DNA from: DATARH01 sp035507475
GTDB taxonomy: Bacteria > Pseudomonadota > Alphaproteobacteria > ATCC43930 > CGMCC-115725
Direction of reading: 5' to 3'
NCBI GenBank assembly: GCA_035507475.1
Contig: DATJOB010000453.1
Span: 1 to 17,508 of the forward strand
Length of the DNA: 17,508 nucleotides
Shown here: positions 1 to 8,895 of the stretch, piece after piece
Position numbering within the stretch: position 1 is the first letter of the stretch
Layout of the letters: each line of letters begins with the position of its first letter
Notes under the pieces: generated by a model
The model's input: the letters and a program-made list of their open reading frames with translations, nothing else
What the model was told of the DNA's origin: nothing
The model's database searches: none
Made by a program: the position numbers and the translations under genes

Positions 1-180
1 CGCGCCGCGCATCTCGCCGCGCGCGGCGCGGCGGTTGTGCTGGCCGAGAGCGAGCTGTCGCCGGCGAGCCTCGCCGCGGCGCTCGACCGCGCCGCCGCCG
101 GCGAACCGCGCCCGGTCGCGCTCGACACTGACGGCGCGACCGCCTCTGCGGCAATTATCGTCGCTCTCGCAGGCAAATGA
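1..180 (+). CDS. Glycosyltransferase, MurG/GT28-like, C-terminal fragment (5' end outside window)
   Basis: The open frame enters from the left edge in frame 1 and ends at TGA 178-180, giving 59 residues. The fragment reads like the tail of a MurG/COG4671-type glycosyltransferase: a hydrophobic AAVVLAESELSP segment, a 'SPASLAAALDRAAAG' helix, then a 'LDTDGATASAAIIVAL' ending that resembles the 'LDxDGA' close of the predicted glycosyltransferases found beside NodB deacetylases. Such proteins transfer a sugar from a nucleotide donor at the inner face of the membrane; the acceptor cannot be told here. The next gene, a polysaccharide deacetylase 49 bases downstream on the same strand, fits a glycan-related operon. 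Family assignment rests on a short tail and is moderate; the coding call itself is stronger. Confidence 0.6.
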   Translation, partial: RAAHLAARGAAVVLAESELSPASLAAALDRAAAGEPRPVALDTDGATASAAIIVALAGK

Positions 181-201
181 CGGTTTGCGCGGACTTCTTT
201 G

Positions 202-216
202 CGCCGCCCGGCGGCG
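202..216 (+). other. Small GC hairpin between glycosyltransferase and deacetylase
   Basis: CGCCGC (202-207) pairs with GCGGCG (211-216) across a three-base loop. No T-run follows, so it is a poor intrinsic terminator; it may attenuate or simply reflect GC-rich sequence. It lies in the only sizeable gap (49 bases) before the overlapping gene chain begins. Confidence 0.25.
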
Positions 217-229
217 TTATCATGCGGCG

Positions 230-1024
230 ATGACATACCTGCCGCGCGTCGCGGCGACGAATGACGCCGATTGGGCCGATCTGCTCGCTGAACTCGATCG
301 GTGGGACGAGGCTGGCCGCGTCGCCGCGCTGTGGTGGCGCGACGACGACGCCGTGGCGCCGAGCCCGGCGCTCGATCGCCTGCTGGCGGCGGCCGCCGGC
401 ACGCCGCTCGGCCTCGCGGTCGTTCCCGCCGACGCCCGACCCGAGCTCGCGACGCGGCTCGCCGCGCACCCCGCCGTCGCGGTGCTGCACCACGGCTGGT
501 GCCACGCGAACCGCGCGGCCGGCGACCGGAAGAGCGAATATCCGCCGGAGCGCCACCCGGTCGATGTGGCGGACGAGCTCGACGAGGGGCGGCAGCGGCT
601 GCGCGCGCTGTTCGGCGCGCGGGCGCTGCCGATCTTCGTGCCGCCGTGGAACCGCTTCGCGCCGCGCTTCGCGCCGCTGCTCGCCGAGGCGGGCCTGACG
701 ACGCTGTCGCAGCTCGCGCCGCGGCGCGAGCCGGCGCCGCCCGGCCTCGCCGTCGCCGACGTGCATCTCGACCTCGTCGCCTGGCGCACGACGCGGCGCT
801 TCATCGGCGAGGCCGCGGCGCTGACCGGGCTGATCGGCGCGCTGCGCGACCGCCGGCAGGACGATGACGACGCGACCGCGGTCGGCATCCTGACGCACCA
901 TCTGGTGATGGACGCCGCGACCGAGGATTTCGTCGGCCGGCTCGGCGAGATCGTCGCCGCGCATGCAGGCGCGTGCTGGCGCAGCCCCGGCGACCTCGCC
1001 GCCGCGCCGCCGGGTTGGCGCTGA
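230..1024 (+). CDS. Polysaccharide deacetylase family protein (NodB-like)
   Basis: 264 residues. NodB-type carbohydrate esterases remove acyl groups from amino sugars of glycans using a metal held by an Asp-His-His set. Visible motifs: 'WWRDDDAV' with D38-D40 (motif 1), 'HHGWCHAN' with H88 and H92 in H-x3-H spacing (motif 2), 'FVPPWNRF' near residue 142 (motif 3-like) and a late 'ILTHHLVMD' (motif 5-like). No signal peptide or membrane segment is seen, so the protein is probably cytoplasmic, unusual for deacetylases acting on secreted glycans but usual for this subgroup. The frame stays open upstream to 35, but that part overlaps the glycosyltransferase gene; ATG 230 is the first ATG that clears it. 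The ribosome-binding site is weak. Its TGA (1022-1024) overlaps the next ATG by one base. Confidence 0.82.
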   Translation: MTYLPRVAATNDADWADLLAELDRWDEAGRVAALWWRDDDAVAPSPALDRLLAAAAGTPLGLAVVPADARPELATRLAAHPAVAVLHHGWCHANRAAGDRKSEYPPERHPVDVADELDEGRQRLRALFGARALPIFVPPWNRFAPRFAPLLAEAGLTTLSQLAPRREPAPPGLAVADVHLDLVAWRTTRRFIGEAAALTGLIGALRDRRQDDDDATAVGILTHHLVMDAATEDFVGRLGEIVAAHAGACWRSPGDLAAAPPGWR

Positions 1025-1547
1025 TGCCGCTCGACCAGGCGGACGCGGTGTCCACGGCGCGCTTCAGCTATCCGTCCTCGGCGATGGTCGGCGACTACCT
1101 GCGCGCGGGGGCCGGGCTCGCGCCGACGCTGCTGATCCTCGCGACGGTTTCGGTCGGCGACATCGCCGCGATCGTGCTCGGCGGATTTGCGGCGGTGTTC
1201 GGCGCGTTCGCAGTGCGCACCGCGCTGCGGCATGGCACCGCGCTCGAAGACAGCGGGCACGAGCTGCGCGCGGTCGGGTTGCGCCCGGCACGGCTGGCGT
1301 GGAATGAGCTCGACCGGATGAAGCTCGCCTATTACTCGACGCGCCGCGACCGCAAGAGCGGCTGGATGCAGCTCGAGCTCGGCGCCGGGCGCGCACGGCT
1401 CAGCCTCGACAGCCGGCTCGACGGGTTCGACCGCCTGGTCCGCCATGCCGCAGCGGCCGCCGCCGAGCGCGATCTGCCGCTCAGCGACGCCACCGCCGCC
1501 AACCTCCAGGCGCTCGGCATCCGCGTCCCCGAGCCGCGAGCGGCGCC

Positions 1548-1551
<4 letters not shown>
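1024..1551 (+). CDS. Small membrane protein with PH-like (DUF304-type) domain, function unknown
   Basis: 175 residues, starting at ATG 1024, which shares a base with the upstream TGA. A hydrophobic region at about residues 33-63 forms one long or two short membrane spans. The soluble part holds 'LAWNELDRMKLAYYSTRRDRKSG' (read in parts) followed by 'WMQLELGAGRARLSLDS', a pattern like the bacterial PH/YdbT-type fold in which a conserved Trp precedes 'RMKLAYYSTRRDR'. No catalytic residues are apparent. It sits between the deacetylase and the ABC ATPase and overlaps the latter by four bases (GTGA), so it is co-translated with both. It may be an accessory membrane factor, but its role is unknown. 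The coding call is strong, the fold call moderate. Confidence 0.75.
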
Positions 1552-3451
<1,900 letters not shown>

Positions 3452-3455
<4 letters not shown>

Positions 3456-5371
3456 GACGGGGCCTCGTCCTCGCGCTCCTGGTGCTGCTGCTGACCGGCG
3501 GCCGCGCCGAGGCGGTGCTGCAGGAGACGCCCTATTTCGCGACCGATGTGGCGGACGGCAAGCTGCCGCCGGTCAGCGAACGCATCCCGCGCGAGCCGGC
3601 GCTCGCCGAGCTCGAGGCGCTCGGCCGGCCGGGCGGCGACTTGCGGATGCTGATGGCGGGCCCCAAGGATTCGCGGCTGATGGTCGTCTACGGCTATGCC
3701 CGCCTCGTCGCGTACACCCCGGCGCTGGCGCTCAAACCCGACATCCTGCGCGCGGTCGATGTCGAGGAGGGCCGCATCTTCACGCTGCACCTGCGGCCGG
3801 GGCACAAATGGTCCGACGGACAGCCCTTCACCGCCGAGGATTTCCGCTACTGGTTCGAGGACATCGCGGAAAACAAGGACCTCTCGCCGGTCGGGCTGCC
3901 GCCGCAGCTGCTGGTGGGCGGCGAGGCGCCGCAGTTCGAGGTGCTCGACGAGACCACCGTCCGCTACACGTGGTCGAAGCCCAACCCGCTGTTCCTGCCG
4001 GCGCTGGCCGGACCCGACCCGCTCTTCATCTATGCGCCGGCGCATTACCTGAAACAGTTCCATGTGAAATATGCCGAGCCGAACCGGCTGTCGGCGCTGG
4101 TCAAGGAGGCCGGTGTCCACAACTGGGCCGCGCTCCACACCAAGCGCGACAGCCCCTACAAGAACGACGACCCGAAGATGCCGACGCTCGAGCCGTGGGT
4201 GCTCAAGACCAAGCTGCCGGCCGACCGCATCGTGTTCGAGCGCAACCCGTATTACTACCGGGTCGACGGCGCCGGGCATCAGCTTCCCTATCTCGACCGC
4301 ATCGTCTTCACCATCGCCGACAGCCAGATCATCCCGGCCAAGACCGGTGCCGGCGAAAGCGACCTGCAGGCCCGCTATCTGCGCTTCGACGACTACACCT
4401 TTCTCAAGGCCGGCGAGGCCGACGGCCATTACCACACCCGGCTGTGGCGCACCGGACCCGGCAGCCAGCTCGCGCTCTACCCCAACCTCAACGTCAACGA
4501 TCCGGCGTGGCGCAAGCTGGTCCGCGACGTGCGCTTCCGCCGTGCGCTGTCGCTGGCGATCGACCGGCACGAGATCAACCAGGCGCTCTATTTCGGCCTG
4601 GCGATCGAGGGCCAGAACACGGTGCTGCCGCAAAGCCCGCTCTACCGCACCGCCTATCGCAGCGACTGGGCGAGCTACGACCTCGCCCAGGCGAATGCGC
4701 TGCTCGACCAGCTCGGGCTGACGCAAAAGGATTCGGACGGCATGCGGCTGCTGCCCGACGGACGGCCCTGCGCCATCGTCGTCGAGGATTCGGGCGAATC
4801 GAGCGAGAAGTCGGACGTGCTCGAGCTGATCCGCGATTCCTGGCGGCTCGCCGGCGTCAAGCTCTACACCAAGCCGGCGCAGCTCACGCTGTTCCGGCGC
4901 CGCGTGTTTTCCGGCGAGGCATTGATGTCGATCGACAAGGGCATCGAGAACGGCCTCCCCACCCCGGCGATGTCGCCCTCCGAATTCGCGCCGACCAGCC
5001 AGATCCAGCTCGAATGGCCGAAATGGGGCGAATTTGCCGAGACCAAGGGCAAGAGCGGCGAGGCACCGGACCTGCCCGCGGCCGAGCGGCTGCTGGCGCT
5101 CTACGACGACTGGCTCGGCGCGACCAACGAGCCGGACCAGGCGCGCATCTGGCACGACATGCTCGGCATCTGGGCCGACCAGGTCTTCACCATCGGCCTG
5201 GTCGCCGGCGTGCTCCAGCCGGTCGTCGTCAACGACCGGCTGAAGAACGTGCCGACCGACGGGATCTACAACTGGGACCCCGGCGCACAGTTCGGCATCT
5301 ACAAGCCCGACGGGTTCTGGTTCGCACCCCAGGGCGGCGCGACCGCCTCGCTCGAGAGCCCGAAGCGATGA
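3452..5371 (+). CDS. ABC transporter periplasmic substrate-binding protein, family 5 (SBP_bac_5)
   Basis: 639 residues from GTG 3452, which overlaps the ATPase stop (GTGA). The N-terminus is a classic Sec signal peptide: 'MRRGLVLALLVLLLTGG' then RAEA, with likely cleavage after residue 21. Family 5 features follow: 'LHLRPGHKWSDGQPFTAEDF', 'FERNPYYYRVD', 'DVRFRRALSLAIDRHEIN'. These proteins capture peptides, opines, nickel complexes or oligosaccharides in the periplasm. The protein is longer than DppA (about 535 residues) and closer to YejA-like members. The frame is open far upstream (to 1445) through the ATPase gene, but that part has shadow composition. Substrate is unknown. The neighbouring glycan genes hint at a cell-envelope oligopeptide or glycopeptide, as inference only. 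Confidence 0.95.
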
Positions 5372-5445
5372 GCCGGCGGTACCCTTTGGCCGGGCTCGAC
5401 CCGGGCGAAGCGGGCTTCGCCGCCGGCGCGCGGGCGGGCGACTGA
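5368..5445 (+). CDS. Possible 25-residue mini-ORF bridging binding protein and permease genes
   Basis: ATG 5368-5370 overlaps the binding-protein TGA (ATGA), and the frame ends at TGA 5443-5445, whose last A is the first base of the permease ATG (TGATG). The peptide is Gly/Ala/Arg-rich with no recognisable domain. Both junctions are exactly what translational coupling would need, so ribosomes could run from the binding protein through this frame to the permease. It may be only a coupling device, or chance in GC-rich DNA. The sequence inside also forms hairpins. Confidence 0.2.
   Translation: MSRRYPLAGLDPGEAGFAAGARAGD
5390..5421 (+). other. Intercistronic hairpins after the binding-protein gene
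   Basis: Two adjoining inverted repeats: CCGGG/CCCGG at 5390-5394 and 5400-5404, and GGCGAAG/CTTCGCC at 5404-5410 and 5415-5421 with loop CGGG. They share base 5404, so only one full stem forms at a time. Hairpins placed here in importer operons are known to protect the binding-protein mRNA or cut read-through to permeases, giving an excess of binding protein. No T-run follows. Confidence 0.45.
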
Positions 5446-6443
5446 TGCTCGGCTATCTCGTCCACCGCATCCTGATCATGGTGCCGACGCTGATCGTCAT
5501 CAGCATCGCCATCTTCACGATCATCCACCTGCCGCCCGGCGACTTTTTCTCGACCTACATCGCCGAGCTGCAAAGCTCGGGCGAGCACGCCAACCTGGCG
5601 AAGATCGCGTTCCTCAAGGCGCAATACGGCTTCGACCTGCCGCTGTGGCAGCAATACCTCTATTGGGTCGGGAACCTGCTGCGCGGCGACATGGGCTACT
5701 CGTTCCTCTACGACATGCCGGTCAATCGCGTGGTCGGCGACCGGCTGATGCTGACTTTCGTGGTCTCGGCGGCGACCATCGTGTTCACTTACGTCGTCGC
5801 CTTTCCGATCGGCGTCTATTCGGCGACCCACCAATACAGCTGGGGCGATTACGGGCTCACCTTCCTCGGCTTCCTCGGCCTGGCGACGCCGAGCTTCCTG
5901 TTGGCCCTGGTGCTCGTCTACTTCGCGCATGTCTGGTTCGGCATCTCGGTCGGCGGGCTGATGGACCCGCGCTACATGAACCGCGCCTGGAGCTGGGGCA
6001 AGGTGACCTCGGTCGCGGCGCATATCTGGATCCCGGTGATCGTCATCGGTACTGCCGGCACCGCGGCGATGATCCGCCGGCTGCGCGCCAACCTGCTCGA
6101 CGAGCTGCAGAAGCAATATGTCGTGACGGCCCGGGCGAAGGGCCTGCACCCGCTCAAGGTGCTGCTCAAATATCCGCTGCGCATGGCGTTGAACCCGTTC
6201 ATCAGCGACATCGGCTCGCTGCTGCCGCAGGTGATCTCGGGTGCGGTGATCGTCTCGGTGGTGATGTCGCTGCCGACGACCGGGCCGATGCTGCTCGACG
6301 CGCTGCGCAGCCAGGACATGTATCTCGCCGGCTCGTTCCTGATGTTCATGTCGTTCCTCACCGTGATCGGCGTGTTCATCTCCGATCTCGCGCTGGCCGC
6401 GCTCGACCCGCGCATCAGGCTGCATGTGGGCCACCGGCGATGA
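5445..6443 (+). CDS. ABC transporter permease, DppB-like
   Basis: 332 residues. First of the two inner-membrane subunits of the importer. The N-terminus 'MLGYLVHRILIMVPTLIVI' begins the first membrane span, as in DppB/OppB, with about six spans overall. The EAA-type coupling loop is seen near residues 225-245 ('TARAKGLHPLKVLLKYPLR'), which contacts the ATPase. A periplasmic stretch after the first span holds 'YGFDLPLWQQYLYWVGNLLRG', the usual DppB signature. Start ATG 5445 shares its A with the TGA of the small frame before it. The preceding sequence is GC-rich with only a poor Shine-Dalgarno match, so coupling or read-through is likely. The stop overlaps the second permease by four bases. 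Confidence 0.95.
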   Translation: MLGYLVHRILIMVPTLIVISIAIFTIIHLPPGDFFSTYIAELQSSGEHANLAKIAFLKAQYGFDLPLWQQYLYWVGNLLRGDMGYSFLYDMPVNRVVGDRLMLTFVVSAATIVFTYVVAFPIGVYSATHQYSWGDYGLTFLGFLGLATPSFLLALVLVYFAHVWFGISVGGLMDPRYMNRAWSWGKVTSVAAHIWIPVIVIGTAGTAAMIRRLRANLLDELQKQYVVTARAKGLHPLKVLLKYPLRMALNPFISDIGSLLPQVISGAVIVSVVMSLPTTGPMLLDALRSQDMYLAGSFLMFMSFLTVIGVFISDLALAALDPRIRLHVGHRR

Positions 6444-7639
6444 GCGAACTGACGATCGACCCCAGCGACCGGCGACCGGAAGTCGCGCCCGACCCGCTGC
6501 CGCATTACGTCTCGACGGCGCCGTTCGACCCGCTCTCGGTCGACGCGATGACCGCGGGCCAGGAGCGCTACAACCGGGCGTCGCAGTGGCGGCTGATGTG
6601 GTGGCGGCTGCTGCGCCACCGGGTGGCCGTGGCGTCGGGCTTCCTGCTGCTGTTCTTCTACGCGACGACGCTGGTCAGCGAGTTCCTCGCGCCCTATGCG
6701 CTCGACACCCGCAACACCGACTTCATCTATGCGCCGCCGCAGGGGGTCCACATCTTCGACGGCGGCCGGCTCGTCGCGCCCTATGTCGAGGGCTACGACT
6801 ACCATCTCGACATGAACGTGCTAAAGCGGGTCTACACGCCCGACCCGGCAAAGCACCAGGCGCTGCGCTTCTTCTGCAGCGGCGACTCATATTTCTTCTG
6901 GGGGCGGATCCCGATGCGCTTCCACCTCGTGTGCCCGGCCGAGGGCGGCCAGCTGTTCCTGCTCGGCACCGACCGGCTGGGACGCGATCTGCTGTCCCGC
7001 ATCATCTACGGCGCCCGCATCTCGCTGACCGTCGGGCTCATCGGCGTCGCGATCAGCTTCACCCTCGGCATCCTGATCGGCGGCATCGCCGGCTATTACG
7101 GCGGCTGGACCGATATCCTGATCCAGCGCGGCATCGAGATCGTCCAGTCGTTCCCGCATCTGCCGCTATGGATGGCGTTGGGCGCGATCCTGCCGGTGAC
7201 GTGGAGCCCGCTGCTCGTCTATTTCGGCATCACGATCATCCTCGGCATGATCGAGTGGACGCATCTCGCGCGCGCGGTGCGCTCGAAGCTGCTGTCGCTG
7301 CGCGAGGAGGATTTCTGCACCGCCGCGGTGCTGATGGGCGCGACCCCGGCGCGAATCATCGGGCGCCACCTGCTGCCGAGCTTCATGAGCCACCTGATCG
7401 CCTCGGCGACGCTGGTGATCCCCGGGATGATCCTCGGCGAGACCGCGCTCTCTTTCCTCGGGCTCGGGTTGCGCCCGCCGATCACCAGCTGGGGCGTGCT
7501 GCTCTCCGAATCGCAGAACATCAGCGTCGTCGCGCTCTATCCGTGGCTGATGCTGCCGGTCGTGCCGGTCATCGTCACGGTGCTGGCCTTCAATTTCTTC
7601 GGCGACGGGTTGCGCGACGCCGCCGACCCCTACCACTAG
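6440..7639 (+). CDS. ABC transporter permease, DppC/YejE-like, with long periplasmic insertion
   Basis: 399 residues; ATG 6440 overlaps the DppB-like stop (ATGA). Second permease of the importer. After a 60-residue cytoplasmic N-terminus come span 1 (about 62-82), a long loop of about 90 residues, then the DppC signature 'LLGTDRLGRDLLSRIIYGAR' (174-193). The coupling loop is near 294-313 ('AAVLMGATPARIIGRHLLP'), and the C-terminal end 'NFFGDGLRDAADPYH' is typical of DppC. Typical DppC proteins are about 300 residues; the extra length is the N-terminal tail and the loop, recalling YejE. The loop holds two cysteines, C146 and C165, which could form a disulfide on the periplasmic side. The stop TAG is one base from the convergent hydrolase stop. 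Confidence 0.95.
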   Translation: MSELTIDPSDRRPEVAPDPLPHYVSTAPFDPLSVDAMTAGQERYNRASQWRLMWWRLLRHRVAVASGFLLLFFYATTLVSEFLAPYALDTRNTDFIYAPPQGVHIFDGGRLVAPYVEGYDYHLDMNVLKRVYTPDPAKHQALRFFCSGDSYFFWGRIPMRFHLVCPAEGGQLFLLGTDRLGRDLLSRIIYGARISLTVGLIGVAISFTLGILIGGIAGYYGGWTDILIQRGIEIVQSFPHLPLWMALGAILPVTWSPLLVYFGITIILGMIEWTHLARAVRSKLLSLREEDFCTAAVLMGATPARIIGRHLLPSFMSHLIASATLVIPGMILGETALSFLGLGLRPPITSWGVLLSESQNISVVALYPWLMLPVVPVIVTVLAFNFFGDGLRDAADPYH

Positions 7640-7640
7640 A

Positions 7641-8459
7641 CTAGATCTGCAGCAGCAGACCCTCGTGGGCGACCAGCGTGCCGGGCCGCGCCTTGGCGGC
7701 GTCGGCGGCGATCTGGTCCATCATCATGTCGGTGTGGCTCGGGTCGTGGTGGAAGATGATGAGCTGCTTGACCCGCGCCTCGTTGGCCAGCCGCACGCCT
7801 TCTTCCCAGGTCGAATGTCCCCAGTGCCGGTGCCGCGGGTATTCCTCGTCGGTATAGGTGCAGTCGTAGATCGCGACCTCGGCGCGGTGCATCAGCTTCA
7901 GCACGTTCGGGTCGCTCTGCCCGGCATGATGCTCGGTGTCGGTGATGTAGGCGACGGCCCGGTCGCCGAACTCGATGCGATAGCCGGTCGCGCCGTTCGG
8001 GTGGTTGAGCGGCGCCGTCACCAGCTTGATGCCGGCATGCGGCGACAGCGTCTCGCCGGCGACGAAATCCCTGAACGAAACGCGTGCGGTCAGGATGTCG
8101 ATCGGCACCGGGAAGAGCGGCGCGGACATCATCTGCTCGAGCACGGATTTGATGTCGAGATTGGGTTTCAGATGGCCGGCCCAGAAGCGGATGCGGCTGC
8201 CGGCGGAATATCCCGGGGCGAAAAACGGCAGCCCCTCGATATGGTCGAAATGGGTGTGGCTGTAGAAGACATCGACATCGACCGGCCGTCCCCCGGCGAC
8301 CAGCGCATTGCCGAGCGGCCGCAGGCCCGACCCGCCGTCGAAGATCAACAGCCGCCGGCCGCAGCGCACCTCGACGCACGAGGTGTTGCCGCCGTACCGC
8401 ACGGTCTCGGGGCCGGGGCAGGCAATGCTGCCGCGCACACCCCAGAAGCGGACGCTCAT
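7641..8459 (-). CDS. MBL-fold metallohydrolase
   Basis: 272 residues from ATG 8459. A metallo-beta-lactamase-fold hydrolase in the RNase Z/PhnP/phosphodiesterase-like part of the superfamily. The N-terminus 'VRFWGVRGSIACPGPE' and 'RYGGNTSCVEV' are characteristic. The metal site is 'HTHFDH' (68-73), with later ligands likely in 'DTEHHAG', 'GHST' and 'FHHDPSHTD'. No signal peptide, so cytoplasmic. Family members cleave phosphodiesters or related esters; the substrate here is unknown. A TTG start at 8474 would add five residues and has a better-placed AGGTAGG-like site, while ATG 8459 has no clear Shine-Dalgarno sequence but matches the conserved N-terminus; the start is open. It is probably a single-gene unit. 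Confidence 0.88.
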   Translation of the reverse strand: MSVRFWGVRGSIACPGPETVRYGGNTSCVEVRCGRRLLIFDGGSGLRPLGNALVAGGRPVDVDVFYSHTHFDHIEGLPFFAPGYSAGSRIRFWAGHLKPNLDIKSVLEQMMSAPLFPVPIDILTARVSFRDFVAGETLSPHAGIKLVTAPLNHPNGATGYRIEFGDRAVAYITDTEHHAGQSDPNVLKLMHRAEVAIYDCTYTDEEYPRHRHWGHSTWEEGVRLANEARVKQLIIFHHDPSHTDMMMDQIAADAAKARPGTLVAHEGLLLQI

Positions 8460-8520
8460 GTCGGATTGAGCCAACGCGCCTACCTATCGCCCAGCTGCCA
8501 CGCCCTGCCGACGTCGCCCC

Positions 8521-8551
8521 AATATAGCGTTGCCGCACGCCAAATTGCCAG
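8521..8551 (-). promoter_or_regulatory. Candidate sigma70-type promoter for the MBL-fold hydrolase
   Basis: Read on the minus strand, TATATT (8526-8521) is a good -10 element, and TGGCAA (8550-8545) sits 18 bases upstream as a weak -35. A start near 8514 would leave a leader of roughly 40-55 bases. The AT-rich patch stands out from the local GC background. Prediction from sequence only. Confidence 0.35.
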
Positions 8552-8575
8552 TTCGCGCCGCCGTCGCTACGCCGG

Positions 8576-8592
8576 CCGATAAATTTTATCGG
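8576..8592. promoter_or_regulatory. AT-rich palindrome, candidate operator in divergent region
   Basis: CCGATAAA (8576-8583) and TTTATCGG (8585-8592) are perfect 8-bp arms around a single central T. The site lies between the minus-strand hydrolase and the plus-strand small gene, just upstream of a TTGACC box at 8598-8603. A dimeric repressor site is the likeliest reading. With arms this close, a terminator hairpin is less likely. Confidence 0.45.
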
Positions 8593-8602
8593 AGGTTTTG
8601 AC

Positions 8603-8618
8603 CTAACGCGTTGTTAAC
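8603..8618 (+). promoter_or_regulatory. CtrA-like binding site upstream of small gene
   Basis: CTAA-N7-TTAAC matches the alphaproteobacterial CtrA consensus TTAA-N7-TTAAC with one mismatch. It is about 60-70 bases before the small-protein ATG and abuts a possible -35 box TTGACC. The match is short and could be chance, though AT-rich words are rare in this DNA. Confidence 0.3.
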
Positions 8619-8675
8619 CGTTTGCGGTGTAGCAATCGCGCCGGCGTTGCGCCAGGCCCCGAGGAGCCGACCCCC

Positions 8676-8873
8676 ATGTCGCGAAACGAATACGACGCTG
8701 CGGTCGCCGAGTTCATGCGCAAGAAGGGCATCACCCGCTGTCCGACGGCCTGCGCCGTGCCGACGCACGCCGCGGTTTCCGCGGAAGACCGCGCCGCCCT
8801 GCAGCAATACAGCGAGGCCAAGGAGGCGGCGCGCATCGAGCGCTCGAAGACCTTCCACATGTTCGCGGCCTGA
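8676..8873 (+). CDS. Conserved small protein with CPTAC motif, function unknown
   Basis: 65 residues. Start ATG 8676 has a good GAGGAG site at 8661-8666, nine bases upstream; an in-frame codon at 8622 is less likely because it lacks such a site. The protein has an N-terminal helix ('YDAAVAEFMRKKGITR'), then 'CPTAC' (C22, C26), then a helix rich in Ala, Glu, Arg and Lys. I recall similar small proteins with 'KGVTRCPTAC' in Bradyrhizobium and related genera, annotated as hypothetical; this is memory, not a search. The paired cysteines could bind metal or sense redox state, but this is conjecture. It stands alone between a divergent hydrolase and a convergent crotonase gene. Confidence 0.72.
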   Translation: MSRNEYDAAVAEFMRKKGITRCPTACAVPTHAAVSAEDRAALQQYSEAKEAARIERSKTFHMFAA

Positions 8874-8895
8874 GCGAACTCCGGGCCCCCGGCCG

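Noticed and set aside
5390..5421. Intrinsic terminator after the binding-protein gene
   Set aside because: No T-run follows and the permeases are needed in the same operon; a stability or ratio-setting element fits better.
7665..8582. Plus-strand open frame opposite the MBL-fold hydrolase
   Set aside because: It mirrors the hydrolase gene, has shadow composition, and the hydrolase carries the HTHFDH metal motif.
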